A DNA stretch of 64,000 nucleotides from assembly GCF_016756315.1 (NCBI RefSeq), contig NZ_AP024235.1, positions 620,001-684,000 of the forward strand, in the 5' to 3' direction. Positions 9,339 through 20,511 of the stretch are shown here, one piece after another. Source of the DNA: Alteromonas sp. KC3 (GTDB taxonomy: Bacteria > Pseudomonadota > Gammaproteobacteria > Enterobacterales > Alteromonadaceae). The translations under genes and the position numbers were made by a program. The notes beneath the pieces were generated by a model. The model saw nothing but the letters and a program-made list of their open reading frames with translations. It made no database searches and was not told the DNA's origin. Every line of letters begins with the position of its first letter. Positions within the stretch are counted from its first letter, which is position 1.

Positions 9339-9437
9339 CTCAATGCCCCAGAAGTCCAATACAAAGGCATTGAAGAATAGACGTGACTGACAAGCCTATT
9401 TACAAGAAAGGCACTCAACGAAAACAAGAGAAGCAGT

Positions 9438-10019
9438 ATGCAGCATATTTTATATCTACATGGTTTTTTAAGTTCACCCAAATCGGTAAAAGCGCAAGCA
9501 ACCAAAGCGTATTTTGAACAGCATCACAGTGACGTTATGCTGCATATTCCTGAACTATCAAACTTCCCTAGCCAAGTTGAAGCACAGCTGCTGGCACTTA
9601 TCGAGTCCACCCCTGCATTGTTAGGAAATGGGCTCAAGCTTATCGGCAGTTCAATGGGGGGATACCTTTCTACGTTTTTGCTGGAAAAGTTTGGGGGCAA
9701 AGCCGTGTTAATCAACCCAGCGGTTAAGCCTTACGAGCTTTTGCAAGATTTCATCGGCGCTCATCAAAATCCGTATAGCGGCGAGAAGTTTGAAATTATC
9801 GAAAGTGATATGCATGTCATTAAAGCGCTTGAAGCATCAACACTTAAAGATGAAGCCTGCTACAAAGTATTGCTACAAACCGAAGATGAGACCTTAGATT
9901 ATCGCTTGGCCGCACAAAAATATGCTAACAGCGAACTAGTGATTGAAGAGGGGGGCGATCACAGCTTTATCGGCTATGAAAACCACTTACCAGCAATTGC
10001 GAGCTTTCTCCTAAAATAA
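9438..10019 (+). CDS. yqiA: YqiA family esterase (alpha/beta hydrolase)
   Basis: Small cytoplasmic alpha/beta-hydrolase; the E. coli relative cleaves short acyl esters in vitro, and the natural substrate is unknown. 193 residues. It opens with 'ILYLHGFLSSPKSVKA' (oxyanion region HGF) and has the nucleophile elbow GSSMGG near residues 74-79. The 'EEGGDHSFIGYE' segment near the end supplies the catalytic histidine. The place directly before parE is conserved with E. coli. An AAGAGAAG purine run precedes the ATG. Confidence 0.92.
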   Translation: MQHILYLHGFLSSPKSVKAQATKAYFEQHHSDVMLHIPELSNFPSQVEAQLLALIESTPALLGNGLKLIGSSMGGYLSTFLLEKFGGKAVLINPAVKPYELLQDFIGAHQNPYSGEKFEIIESDMHVIKALEASTLKDEACYKVLLQTEDETLDYRLAAQKYANSELVIEEGGDHSFIGYENHLPAIASFLLK

Positions 10020-10081
10020 GCTCATTGCCACTATCTACAAGCCCTGCTACCATCGTTTTATTACGTTTGTTGCTGGCTTAA

Positions 10082-11992
<1,911 letters not shown>

Positions 11993-11994
11993 CG

Positions 11995-12666
11995 CTAAGA
12001 TATCTCGACTACGCCGCGTTCTTCGCGGCGTTTTAGTATTTGCATCTGAATCAGTACTGCGCCGCGCATCACAACACTGGTGCCGTTTAGTATTAACAAC
12101 GGCCAGCTTTGGCTAAGCGGCATGGTTAGGCCAAACATTAACGTACTGACATCTTTTATTAGAATATTCTTAAACAAAGTGGCTGATAGCGAGCCCACTT
12201 TTTGTCTGCGGTGCAGTACCACCCACTGATGTAGCGTACCTTGGAATAATATAACGGTGACCACCAACATTAGCGCGTTGGCACCAAACTGTGCCAAGGT
12301 GGGAAAGGGCCGAAAGTACATCGACACAAAGCCCGCCATCAGCGATAGCCCGGCCACCACCGTAACCAGCGCGGTAAGCGATGTGCGTCTTTGTGCCCAA
12401 ATTTTATAAAGGATAATAAGAGTGAGGAGCAGTGCACCGCAGCGTGTCCACACTAGGTAATGGTTAAAGGGCTCAACCGAAATGCCGAAAAGAAAAATGG
12501 AGAAAAAAGCGAAATAACTGGAACCAAATTGATTGAGCGATAAGCTATTGTTGGCATCTGAACACAAGTGCTCATATTTGTTCATCGCTTTGATTTGCGC
12601 GTACAACCCCAACCACGTCAATAAAAAGAATGCGGCACTCACTAGCCCCATTATGTGATAAAACAC
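11995..12666 (-). CDS. Multi-pass membrane protein of unknown function
   Basis: Predicted integral membrane protein of 223 residues with six or seven hydrophobic segments. The second segment region 'NSLSLNQFGSSYFAFFSIFLFG' faintly resembles PQ-loop/SWEET-type transporters, but I cannot assign a family. Translation would start at a GTG (12666); an in-frame ATG at 12651 is possible. It is convergent with parE and only 2 bp away, so its last 12 codons lie in the DNA that forms the parE terminator. It appears monocistronic. Confidence 0.72.
   Translation of the reverse strand: MFYHIMGLVSAAFFLLTWLGLYAQIKAMNKYEHLCSDANNSLSLNQFGSSYFAFFSIFLFGISVEPFNHYLVWTRCGALLLTLIILYKIWAQRRTSLTALVTVVAGLSLMAGFVSMYFRPFPTLAQFGANALMLVVTVILFQGTLHQWVVLHRRQKVGSLSATLFKNILIKDVSTLMFGLTMPLSQSWPLLILNGTSVVMRGAVLIQMQILKRREERGVVEIS
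12011..12034 (+). terminator. Intrinsic terminator of parE, inside the convergent gene's 3' end
   Basis: ACGCCGCG pairs with CGCGGCGT around TTCTT, followed by a short T-run. The hairpin occupies codons for the arginine/glutamate-rich tail (KRREERGVV) of the opposite-strand membrane protein. Confidence 0.8.
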
Positions 12667-12875
12667 AGCAATTCACTCGCAACGACAATCAAAAATACAG
12701 TGTATCACAGCTCACATCGATTGACGTTTTGGCGGCCTATATTGTTTTTTGAAAGAGTGAGGCAATGGACTAGGCGTAAAGCTTGGTCATTCCACTTGTC
12801 ACTGGTGGCAGTGATGAAGTTAACGTAGTATAGGCGACGTATTCATTTTATTGCGCCAAGGCTATTTTAAAATTT

Positions 12876-14177
12876 ATGATGTTACGCAGTGTTAAGTGGC
12901 TTTTGCTTAGTCTGGTTATTGTTGTGGTATTGGTGCTTGCTGGCGCTGCCACCTTTACCTATCTAGCGGTACAAAAAGCGCCGTTAGTCGACAATACTGC
13001 ACCACAGCAACTCGATGGTGCTGACAGCGTTAATAAACTTTTAAATCAACTGCAACAAGCATTTTCGCAACGACAAGAAAGTCACCAGCTGGAACTAACA
13101 GAAACGCAGGTTGAAAGCCTTGTGGGTGTGCTGCAACGCGCGCTTCCTGATTTTAAAGGTCGCGTGAATATATCTCCGTTAGGCGGCACGGTAAGTGTGA
13201 CCTACGCCATCAGCCGCTCAGGCTATTTTGTCAACGTATCAGCACTTGTTTTACCCGGAGATAGTCTGCGTATTGAACAAGTGCAAATTGGCGATATAAC
13301 CTTATCAGGCAATTTGCTTCTTCGTTTTTTGGAATACACTGTTAACTCCTATACGGAATCTCAAATCGCCACTATCGCTCTGTCTCGTGTCGAGCGAGTC
13401 AGTATGAACAATGGTGAACTCACGCTGGATGTTGGTCCACTTGACCCACTGCTGACCGAGCTTAACGTTGTCAGTTTGAATTTAGCCCCAGAGCAAGAAA
13501 CTGAGCTTGAAAAGCTCAGTGCTTATTATCTTCGCTATATTTCAGGAAGAGACATTGCACTAAGTCCAAAAGCCATTTCGCTGATGGAGTATTTGCGAGA
13601 GGGTATGGCGCGAGCTCGTGAGCAAAGTGAAACACCTGAACAAGCCGTACTGCACAACAAAGCGGTAATCATTGCGTTAGCAGCCTATGTGGGCCATCAC
13701 CGCGTTGGTCAGCTAGTGGGTGATATTCAGCCTAACCCGATTAAAGCGCTTAAGCCTAAACGAGGTGCGGTGCTGCACAAACGCAATGACTTAGCACGCC
13801 ATTTTATTATTTCAGCTGCTTTGGAACTCTTGTCCAAACAAGGTATTTCACTTGCTATTGGTGAATTTAAAGAGCTGATGGATAGAGCTCAAGGGGGCTC
13901 TGGTTACAGCTTTGTTGATTTGGCAGCCGACATGTCAGGTACAAGATTTGCGCAAGTGGCTACGTCATTGTCTACGGCGAAAGAGGTTCAGAATGCACTT
14001 GCGCGTATTCAAAGTGAATTAGAAATCATAGTACCCATCGACGGATTGCCAGAAGGCTTGAGTAAACAAGCCTTCGTTGAGCAATACGGTCAAGTAGACA
14101 GTGAAGCTTATCTTCGTGAGGTAAGCGATATTGAACGTAGAATCGGTAAAGTGGCGCTGTATGCGCCAAGAAATTAG
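12876..14177 (+). CDS. Membrane-anchored protein of unknown function (433 aa)
   Basis: I do not recognise a named family. Residues 5-32 form one hydrophobic helix, so the protein is probably anchored in the inner membrane with a large periplasmic part. The middle holds alternating beta-type sequence (90-170). A more conserved-looking segment near 305-365 contains 'RHFIISAALELLSKQGISLA' and then GGSGYSFVDLAADMSGTRFA, a pattern that looks like an enzyme or binding site. The frame is open and codon use matches its neighbours, so it is a real gene. It stands alone between two minus-strand genes. Confidence 0.75.
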   Translation: MMLRSVKWLLLSLVIVVVLVLAGAATFTYLAVQKAPLVDNTAPQQLDGADSVNKLLNQLQQAFSQRQESHQLELTETQVESLVGVLQRALPDFKGRVNISPLGGTVSVTYAISRSGYFVNVSALVLPGDSLRIEQVQIGDITLSGNLLLRFLEYTVNSYTESQIATIALSRVERVSMNNGELTLDVGPLDPLLTELNVVSLNLAPEQETELEKLSAYYLRYISGRDIALSPKAISLMEYLREGMARAREQSETPEQAVLHNKAVIIALAAYVGHHRVGQLVGDIQPNPIKALKPKRGAVLHKRNDLARHFIISAALELLSKQGISLAIGEFKELMDRAQGGSGYSFVDLAADMSGTRFAQVATSLSTAKEVQNALARIQSELEIIVPIDGLPEGLSKQAFVEQYGQVDSEAYLREVSDIERRIGKVALYAPRN

Positions 14178-14204
14178 GGCTTTATGTACGGTGAGCCTAG
14201 CGCA

Positions 14205-14537
14205 CTAGTCGGCCTTTTTTGCACTCAGCGACTGTTGAAATTGCGCTAATGTTACCAAAGCTACTTCGATTTTTTTCACCAGTGGTCCAAGTGCAGCTTT
14301 AGCGGCATCCTCATTCATGTCTTTCATTGCTTGCCAGTCATTCGCAATTTCTTCTACATAAGGCCCAAAGCGCTTCGCTGAGCTTGTGAATCCGCTGTCT
14401 GCGGCAAAAATGGCAGCGAATTTCCCTTTTTGATCGCGCTGCAAACTATCTAACATCTGATCGGCATCCACTGCTTTGCGATAAAGAGTTTGCATGGTCT
14501 CTTGAAGTTGTTGATGTACAGCTTGCATCTCTTGCAT
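14205..14537 (-). CDS. Helical protein of unknown function (110 aa)
   Basis: Small soluble protein, almost entirely helical by composition, with no cysteines and no signal peptide. It begins MQEMQAVHQQLQETMQTLYRKA and ends in KKAD. AAAGGG lies 6-7 nt before the ATG, supporting translation. No family recognised. It is convergent with the 433-aa membrane protein and divergent from the YjfB-like gene; no terminator is obvious in the 27-bp gap to the convergent neighbour. Confidence 0.65.
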   Translation of the reverse strand: MQEMQAVHQQLQETMQTLYRKAVDADQMLDSLQRDQKGKFAAIFAADSGFTSSAKRFGPYVEEIANDWQAMKDMNEDAAKAALGPLVKKIEVALVTLAQFQQSLSAKKAD

Positions 14538-14714
14538 TTAAACGCCCTTTAAATCAATTTTAAATTTCTATGGGTAATGGTTAAAGTTTCGCCTTTCAAG
14601 GCCGATAACCTGACGAGTGTTGGTATTTGCAGCCTATGCAAAGCCCAACATAAAATAAAGGGGGGCAATTCTGCCCACTTTTTTACTTTGCTACAAGCAA
14701 CAAAGGAAAATGGT

Positions 14715-14906
14715 ATGGATCTACAAGGTGCTAGTGCCTCTGGAACGTCCGGTGCGTCACTTGAGTTGGCCTCTCTAAAGCTTGCTAAAAGTCAGCAAGA
14801 ACAAGAGGGACAAGCGTCGCTTCAGTTGCTGGAATCAGCTTCTGACGTACCAAAATCATCATCTTCAAACCCCGCATTAGGCGCCAACATTGATACCTAT
14901 GCGTAG
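14715..14906 (+). CDS. Putative motility protein, YjfB-like
   Basis: Short protein of 63 residues resembling the YjfB family, known only as a putative motility protein. The visible signature is an N-terminal MDLQ start, a central helix rich in A, L, K and Q (SLELASLKLAKSQQEQEGQA), and a C-terminal 'PALGANIDTYA', corresponding to the P-LG-xID end of the family. The start at 14715 has AGGA at 14704-14707 with a 7-nt gap; the longer frame from 14577 has no such site. No flagellar gene is nearby. Confidence 0.7.
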   Translation: MDLQGASASGTSGASLELASLKLAKSQQEQEGQASLQLLESASDVPKSSSSNPALGANIDTYA

Positions 14907-14907
14907 T

Positions 14908-15933
14908 TTACGGATGTAAATGTAAGTCGATAGGCGTTTTGCCAGGTTTACCGCCAATTTCTCTCACCAGTTTTGGCACCAAGAAGCCTGGTAAACGCTT
15001 TATCGCTTCTTCCATAATATCTCTTGCCGCGTTGTCGCTTACATAAAAGTGACTTGCGCCCTGTACCTTGTCTAGTACGTGAAGGTAATAAGGCAAAACG
15101 CCAGCATCGAATAGCTTTTCACTTAAGTCGCTAATTGCATCGCCCGAATCGTTGACGTTTTTTAACAACACCGACTGATTAAGCAAAGTGACGCCCATAC
15201 GTTTAAGCCTGTCTAAGCGCATGGCTAATGACGCCGAAATTTCGTTAGCGTGATTAGCATGAAGTACAAGCACTTTTTGAAGAGGTAAATCGCCAAACCA
15301 GTTCTCAAACGCACTATCAATTCTTTCAGGCAGAACAACGGGTAAACGAGTATGAATACGAAGGCGTTTAACATGAGAAATACTGGCAATTTCATGTGCA
15401 AGCCACGCTAGGTGATCGTCCTTGGCCATTAACGGGTCTCCACCAGAAAAAATGACCTCGTTAATGTTTACATTGCCGCGAATGTAGTCGAGGACTTCCT
15501 CCCATTGGTGCTTGCTCACTGCATTGTCAGCATAGGGAAAGTGACGTCGAAAACAGTATCGGCAGTTAACGGCACAGCCTGTTCGAACCATTAACAGTAC
15601 GCGAGAGTCATACTTGTGCAGTATACCTTTGCCCGCAGTGTCGTGCTCATCTAAGGGATCCTCACTGTACCCAGGTGACGTTAAAAACTCGTCGCTTAGC
15701 GGCATAACTTGTAAAAAAAGCGGATCGTCGGGGTTACCTTTTTCCATTAAATCAACAAAATGGCGTGGAACACGCATAGGGAAAAGGCGCCTTGCTTTTA
15801 TGTGTTGTGCGTATTTATCTTCATCTAAACCGAGGTGCTCAAGCAGCTTTGCAGGGTCTGTAAAACTGCATGCTAATTCTTTTTGCCAGTTATGCTCTAC
15901 AGAAATCGGTTTTTTAGGTATTATTTGTTCCAC
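14908..15933 (-). CDS. epmB: EF-P beta-lysylation protein EpmB (lysine 2,3-aminomutase)
   Basis: Radical SAM enzyme that turns L-alpha-lysine into (R)-beta-lysine for the modification of elongation factor P. 341 residues. The radical SAM cluster motif C-x3-C-x2-C is at C120, C124, C127 (CAVNCRYC), followed by the SGGDPL motif. EpmB is shorter than fermentative lysine 2,3-aminomutase, and the position divergent from efp agrees. The start codon is GTG at 15933, only 36 bp from the efp start, so the two promoters must overlap or sit inside the opposite gene. Confidence 0.95.
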   Translation of the reverse strand: MEQIIPKKPISVEHNWQKELACSFTDPAKLLEHLGLDEDKYAQHIKARRLFPMRVPRHFVDLMEKGNPDDPLFLQVMPLSDEFLTSPGYSEDPLDEHDTAGKGILHKYDSRVLLMVRTGCAVNCRYCFRRHFPYADNAVSKHQWEEVLDYIRGNVNINEVIFSGGDPLMAKDDHLAWLAHEIASISHVKRLRIHTRLPVVLPERIDSAFENWFGDLPLQKVLVLHANHANEISASLAMRLDRLKRMGVTLLNQSVLLKNVNDSGDAISDLSEKLFDAGVLPYYLHVLDKVQGASHFYVSDNAARDIMEEAIKRLPGFLVPKLVREIGGKPGKTPIDLHLHP

Positions 15934-15969
15934 GAAACTTTTTGTACCTTATGTTTAGACAGAGGAATT

Positions 15970-16539
15970 ATGGCTAATTACAGCACTAACGAGTTCAAAG
16001 GCGGCCTGAAAATCATGCTGGACGGCGAACCATGCAACATTCTAGAAAACGAATACGTAAAGCCGGGTAAGGGCCAAGCGTTTAACCGCGTTAAAATTCG
16101 TAAGCTTATTTCAGGTAAAGTTTTGGAAAAAACTTTCCGCTCAGGCGAATCAGTAGAAGGCGCTGACGTAATGGATACAGAGCTTGCCTACTTATACACC
16201 GACGGCGAATTCTACCACTTTATGAACAACGATACATTCGAACAAATCGCTGCAGATGAAAAAGCGGTTGGTGAGAACAAAAAGTGGTTAGTAGAAAACG
16301 ACGTTTGCATTATTACGCTATGGAACGGTTCACCGATTACGGTTACACCGCCAAACTTCGTAGAGCTTGAGATCACTGAAACCGATCCAGGCCTTAAAGG
16401 CGATACGGCAGGTACCGGTGGCAAGCCTGCAACGCTAAGTACTGGAGCAGTAGTTCGCGTGCCATTGTTTGTGCAAACTGGCGAAGTTATTCGCGTAGAC
16501 ACTCGCTCTGGCGAATACGTTTCTCGCGCACAAAAATAA
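15970..16539 (+). CDS. efp: Elongation factor P
   Basis: Translation factor that rescues ribosomes stalled at polyproline motifs. 189 residues from the ATG at 15970, which has AGAGGA just upstream; a longer frame from 15883 runs back through epmB and is rejected. The modified lysine is present as K34 in PGKGQAF, the E. coli-type site. The three-domain EF-P pattern is complete to the C-terminal [10 protein letters not shown]. With epmB and epmA adjacent, the beta-lysylation form of EF-P is expected. No epmC is seen here. Confidence 0.98.
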   Translation: MANYSTNEFKGGLKIMLDGEPCNILENEYVKPGKGQAFNRVKIRKLISGKVLEKTFRSGESVEGADVMDTELAYLYTDGEFYHFMNNDTFEQIAADEKAVGENKKWLVENDVCIITLWNGSPITVTPPNFVELEITETDPGLKGDTAGTGGKPATLSTGAVVRVPLFVQTGEVIRVDTRSGEYVSRAQK

Positions 16540-16570
16540 AAGAACTCGGCCCTTGTATTAAAGGGCAATT

Positions 16571-16612
16571 AAAAAACCGGTGTATCACGCAGCGCGTGTG
16601 CATCGGTTTTTT
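16571..16612 (+). terminator. Intrinsic terminator of efp
   Basis: AAAAAACCGGTG pairs with CATCGGTTTTTT, with an inner CACGC/GCGTG hairpin and a T-rich tail. Confidence 0.88.
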
Positions 16613-16738
16613 GTTTTTTATACTATCAACACCACTACTTGCTATAATTGACCGCTCAATCACGTTAACCGATTAACATCGAACACCTGTTGATGTTGTT
16701 CTTCATTATTCAGGGTTTACAATCATGCAGGCAGTTTT

Positions 16739-17737
16739 ATGACAGGCTCCGTTAATACTTGCGGCACTTCTCAGCTTTGGCAACCCACAACAACCTTAGA
16801 AGCGCGTCGAGCGCGTGCAGACTTATTGCGTGCTATACGTGAATACTTTTATCAACGCAATGTGCTTGAGGTAGATACGCCATTGCTCTCAAACGGCACT
16901 GTAACCGATGAACACCTTGACGCATTTGTTACCGCGTTTGCCCATAGTAATACTGGTAACCCTGTCAATTTGTATCTGCAAACATCACCAGAATATGCCA
17001 TGAAGCGTCTGCTTTGTGCGCAAAGTGGCTCAATTTATCAAATCTGTAAAGCCTTTCGTCATGAAGGTGAGGGACGCTGGCATAACCCAGAGTTCACTAT
17101 GTTGGAATGGTACAGGTTGGGTTACGACCACCTTCAGTTAATGGACGATGTGGATGCATTACTAATGACCACACTAGGCACTGAGCCAGGTGATAAGTTG
17201 ACTTATCAAAACGCCTTTATTGAGCATTTGGCGCTTGACCCACTAACTGCCACAGATGACATGTTAGAAAGTGCGTTACGCGAGCACAACATCGACATAC
17301 ACGCGCCACAAACGTTAAGTACAGACAGTAAACTTCAGCTTCTGTTTAGCTACTGTATAGAACCGCGTATTGGCATTCAAAAGCCTTGCTTTATTTACGA
17401 ATTTCCCGCGTCGCAAGCTGCACTTGCTAAGTTAAGTCGTCGGGATAATCGTGTTGCAGAACGCTTTGAGGTGTATTTCAAGGGAGCGGAACTCGCAAAT
17501 GGCTTCAACGAGCTTAGTGAAGCGGAAGAACAGCGCCTGCGCTTTGAAAGCGACAACAAAAAGCGTGAAAAAGCGGGTCTTGAAACTAAACCCATTGATG
17601 AGCATTTTTTAAGTGCACTTGAAAGTGGACTGCCCGCGTGCGCAGGAGTAGCACTTGGAATTGACAGGTTACTGATGCTGAAAATGGGCGCATCTCATAT
17701 TCAAGATGTGATTAACTTTCCTGTAAGCCGAGCATAA
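16739..17737 (+). CDS. epmA: EF-P lysine aminoacylase EpmA
   Basis: Class II lysyl-tRNA synthetase paralogue that attaches beta-lysine to K34 of EF-P. 332 residues: a LysRS catalytic core without the N-terminal anticodon-binding domain. Motif 2 appears as 'CKAFRHEGEGRWHNPEFTMLEWY' (class II FRxE type), motif 3 as GVALGIDRLLML near the C-terminus. It follows efp in the same direction with its own 200-bp upstream gap and a terminator between, so it likely has its own promoter. With epmB and efp it completes the pathway in under 3 kb. Confidence 0.95.
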   Translation: MTGSVNTCGTSQLWQPTTTLEARRARADLLRAIREYFYQRNVLEVDTPLLSNGTVTDEHLDAFVTAFAHSNTGNPVNLYLQTSPEYAMKRLLCAQSGSIYQICKAFRHEGEGRWHNPEFTMLEWYRLGYDHLQLMDDVDALLMTTLGTEPGDKLTYQNAFIEHLALDPLTATDDMLESALREHNIDIHAPQTLSTDSKLQLLFSYCIEPRIGIQKPCFIYEFPASQAALAKLSRRDNRVAERFEVYFKGAELANGFNELSEAEEQRLRFESDNKKREKAGLETKPIDEHFLSALESGLPACAGVALGIDRLLMLKMGASHIQDVINFPVSRA

Positions 17738-17847
17738 ACGATACGTTTCACAGTATTTAAAGTGTTAGCGAACTAACATTAAATGTCGTTAAAACCTGTT
17801 ATTCGAGCGTTCAGTGGGAGTTGACTTTCACTCCTACATCCTTAAAA

Positions 17848-17880
17848 ATGTTATAACATCTCAAGATAATGTTATAACAT
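17848..17880 (+). promoter_or_regulatory. Tandem 12-bp palindromes upstream of the TonB receptor (candidate Zur-type operator)
   Basis: ATGTTATAACAT occurs twice, at 17848-17859 and 17869-17880, starts exactly 21 bp apart, so on one face of the helix. The second copy ends 15 bp before the ATG and overlaps the expected leader. The half-site ATGTTATA resembles the gammaproteobacterial Zur half-site, but here the two halves overlap by four bases instead of being adjacent, so Zur is an inference. Confidence 0.6.
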
Positions 17881-17895
17881 CCTCAGAGGAAGTCC

Positions 17896-20397
17896 ATGAA
17901 AATGCGTTCACTGCTAAGTTTAACGATAGCAGGGCTGTTAAGTGCGCCTGTTTACGCAACAACAGTAACTGGTAAAGTTACCGATACAGCAGGTCAGCCT
18001 GTTGCTGGCGCTGAAGTCAAAATTGAAGGTACACGTCGCGTTGCTTACACAGATGAGAACGGTGTATACCGCTTCGATGACGTAAAACAACCACATATCC
18101 ACTTGCACGTATACTCTTCAGAGCATATTCATGGTGATAACGATCTTGGTGACGTTACCCGCGATCAAAATGTTGATTTTGTTCTAAAACCCGCTTCAGT
18201 TGAGAACATTGTTGTTACCGCTAACGCGCTACAGTCATCTGTGCTTGAATCTGTGACGCCAGTAACGGTAATTGGTGCAGAAAAGTTACGCAAAATTGAA
18301 GCGCCTACCTTAGGGGAAACCCTTAAGAATGCACCTGGTGTGCACAGTACTTATTTCGGCCCAGTTGCGAGTAGCCCAATTATCCGTGGTAACGATGGCC
18401 CACGGGTTAAAATTGTGCAAAACGGCTTGGATGTCTCTGACGTATCTCGCGTTGGACCCGATCACAATGTCGCATCTACTTTAACCAGTGCAACACAAGT
18501 TGAAGTATTGCGCGGTCCTGCAACATTACAATACGGCAGTGGTGCAATTGGCGGTGTAGTCAATGTAGTCGATAAGCGCATTCCTCAGTATCCAGTAGAA
18601 GGGATTGAAGGTGAGGCCGAAACGAGCTACAGCACAGTTAATGAAGGCACCTATACACGCGGCGACGTAACCGGTGGAAAAGGGAATTGGGCGTGGCACG
18701 TTGATGGTTTCTATCGCGATACCGAAAACGCTGATATTCCCGGCTATGCGTCTATCGACCCCGATGAAGATGAGCCCAAAGGTGAGCTAGAGAGCAGCGC
18801 AATGGAAACCAGCAATATTGTTGCAGGTTTGTCTTATGTAGCAGAAGAAGGGTATTTTGGCTTTGCCGTTGAGAAGCTAGACAATGAATACGGCGTACCT
18901 GGCCACAGTCACGCGCATGGCGAGGAAGAGCACGATGATGATGACCATGACGAAAGCGAACATGATGATCACGGTGAAGAGCACAGTGAAGAAGGGGTTC
19001 TGCTTGATGTTGATATGACCCGCTATCAAATGGCTGGCGAGTGGCACTCACCTATAGAAGGGCTTACTAATCTTAAGTTTGCCGCTGCTTATACCGACTA
19101 TGAGCATGCCGAGATTGAAGATGGAGAGCCAGGTACAGTATTTACTAATGAGTCTAGCGATATTCGCCTATCTGCTTATCACGAGGAGATAAACGGGTGG
19201 CATGGCGTATTTGGCTTGCAGTTTAATCATAGTGACTACAACGCCGTAGGTGAGGAAGCATTTACACCAGCCAATACTACATCAAGCTATGCACTGTATA
19301 TCGTTGAGCAGAAAAAGGTGGGTGATATTACCTTTGAACTAGGGGGACGTCTTGAACGAACTACTCTTGATGCCGATGATAGTGAAATTGAGCTTGATAT
19401 AGCCCATGAAGAACACGAAGAGCACGAGGGGGAAGAGCACGAAGACGAGGAACACGAAGGCGAAGAGCATGAAGAACATGCGCTTGCGTTTAGTTTCCCT
19501 GACTACGATTTCACCAGCCTTTCTCTATCAGCTGGCGCAAACTGGGAATATGTAGAAGGACATGCTGTTGCAGTAACCTTGTCGCGTAGTGAGCGTGCAC
19601 CTAGTCAGCAAGAACTCTTTTCAGCAGGTCAGCACCTTGCTACTCAAAGTTATGAAGTGGGTTTGGTGTTTGATATGGACGATGAAGGGCATATCGAAGA
19701 GTCGCTAAGCGGCGTTAAAGAAGAAGTGAGCACAAATTTAGATGTGACTTTCCGTAAGTATTCTGGCGATTGGGGATACAGTGTTTCATTTTTCTTTAAC
19801 CAAGCTGATGACTACATTTTCCAAACAAACACCGGGTTAATTGCGTTAAGTGAGCATGAAGAGCACGGTGATGAAGAGCATGAAGATGAAGCTCATGATG
19901 ATGAAATCGGCATGCACGAAGACGAACATGATGAGCACAGCGAAGAAGGGCTTCCAGTCTATTACTTCCAGCAAGCCGATGCTGATATTTGGGGCTTTGA
20001 AGCAGAAACCTATGTTGATTTGAGTGACACATTGCGCCTTACCGTATTCGGCGATTACATTCGTGCTGAGATTGAAGGTGATAACTTACCTCGCACGCCG
20101 CCTATGCGTTTCGGTAGCGAATTAAGTTACATGAAAGATGGACTAAGTGCAGATGTCGGGTTTACGTGGTATGACGACCAACAGCACGTTGCGTCGTATG
20201 AAACCGTAACAGATGGCTATACGTTGGTTAATGCCAGTGTTCAATACGAGTTCGCTAGTCAGGGCATCGATTGGGTATTGTTTGCGCGTGGCGAAAACCT
20301 TACCGACGAGGAAGCTCGCGTTCATACATCTTTCTTAAAAGATCAGGCGCCGCTACCAGGTAGAAACTTTACTATGGGCGTTCGTGCACTGTTCTAA
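17896..20397 (+). CDS. TonB-dependent receptor with histidine-rich loops (probable zinc uptake)
   Basis: Outer-membrane TonB-dependent transporter, 833 residues. In order: signal peptide ending YA/TTVTG near residue 22; a carboxypeptidase-regulatory-like beta domain (25-100, with HIHLH); a plug (from about 105, 'ENIVVTANALQSSVLESVTPVTVIG'); and a beta-barrel ending in F. Three acidic His-rich loops stand out at about 337-367, 505-530 and 652-684, made of repeated HEE/HDD/HED units, as in metal-binding receptors such as ZnuD. A metal substrate, probably zinc, is inferred from these loops and from the palindromic operators upstream. AGGAAG precedes the ATG by 5-6 nt, and a terminator follows, so it is monocistronic. 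Confidence 0.9.
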   Translation: MKMRSLLSLTIAGLLSAPVYATTVTGKVTDTAGQPVAGAEVKIEGTRRVAYTDENGVYRFDDVKQPHIHLHVYSSEHIHGDNDLGDVTRDQNVDFVLKPASVENIVVTANALQSSVLESVTPVTVIGAEKLRKIEAPTLGETLKNAPGVHSTYFGPVASSPIIRGNDGPRVKIVQNGLDVSDVSRVGPDHNVASTLTSATQVEVLRGPATLQYGSGAIGGVVNVVDKRIPQYPVEGIEGEAETSYSTVNEGTYTRGDVTGGKGNWAWHVDGFYRDTENADIPGYASIDPDEDEPKGELESSAMETSNIVAGLSYVAEEGYFGFAVEKLDNEYGVPGHSHAHGEEEHDDDDHDESEHDDHGEEHSEEGVLLDVDMTRYQMAGEWHSPIEGLTNLKFAAAYTDYEHAEIEDGEPGTVFTNESSDIRLSAYHEEINGWHGVFGLQFNHSDYNAVGEEAFTPANTTSSYALYIVEQKKVGDITFELGGRLERTTLDADDSEIELDIAHEEHEEHEGEEHEDEEHEGEEHEEHALAFSFPDYDFTSLSLSAGANWEYVEGHAVAVTLSRSERAPSQQELFSAGQHLATQSYEVGLVFDMDDEGHIEESLSGVKEEVSTNLDVTFRKYSGDWGYSVSFFFNQADDYIFQTNTGLIALSEHEEHGDEEHEDEAHDDEIGMHEDEHDEHSEEGLPVYYFQQADADIWGFEAETYVDLSDTLRLTVFGDYIRAEIEGDNLPRTPPMRFGSELSYMKDGLSADVGFTWYDDQQHVASYETVTDGYTLVNASVQYEFASQGIDWVLFARGENLTDEEARVHTSFLKDQAPLPGRNFTMGVRALF

Positions 20398-20429
20398 AAG
20401 CCTGACATAGTTCAAGGATTATTAAGTGC

Positions 20430-20458
20430 AAAGGCGGTGTATTTACACCGCCTTTTTT
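20430..20458 (+). terminator. Intrinsic terminator of the TonB receptor gene
   Basis: AAAGGCGGTGT pairs perfectly with ACACCGCCTTT around ATTT, then a T-run. Confidence 0.92.
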
Positions 20459-20511
20459 GTTTTACTGGTGGGTAATTTCAAACCTGCCACGGGGCAATTA
20501 AAGGCAATATT

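Noticed and set aside
14660..14686. Small hairpin with T-run (GGGCA/TGCCC) before the YjfB-like gene
   Set aside because: Only five base pairs and no transcript that would need to end there.
15614..15958. Plus-strand frame of 114 codons antisense to epmB
   Set aside because: Shadow of a strongly conserved radical SAM gene on the other strand.
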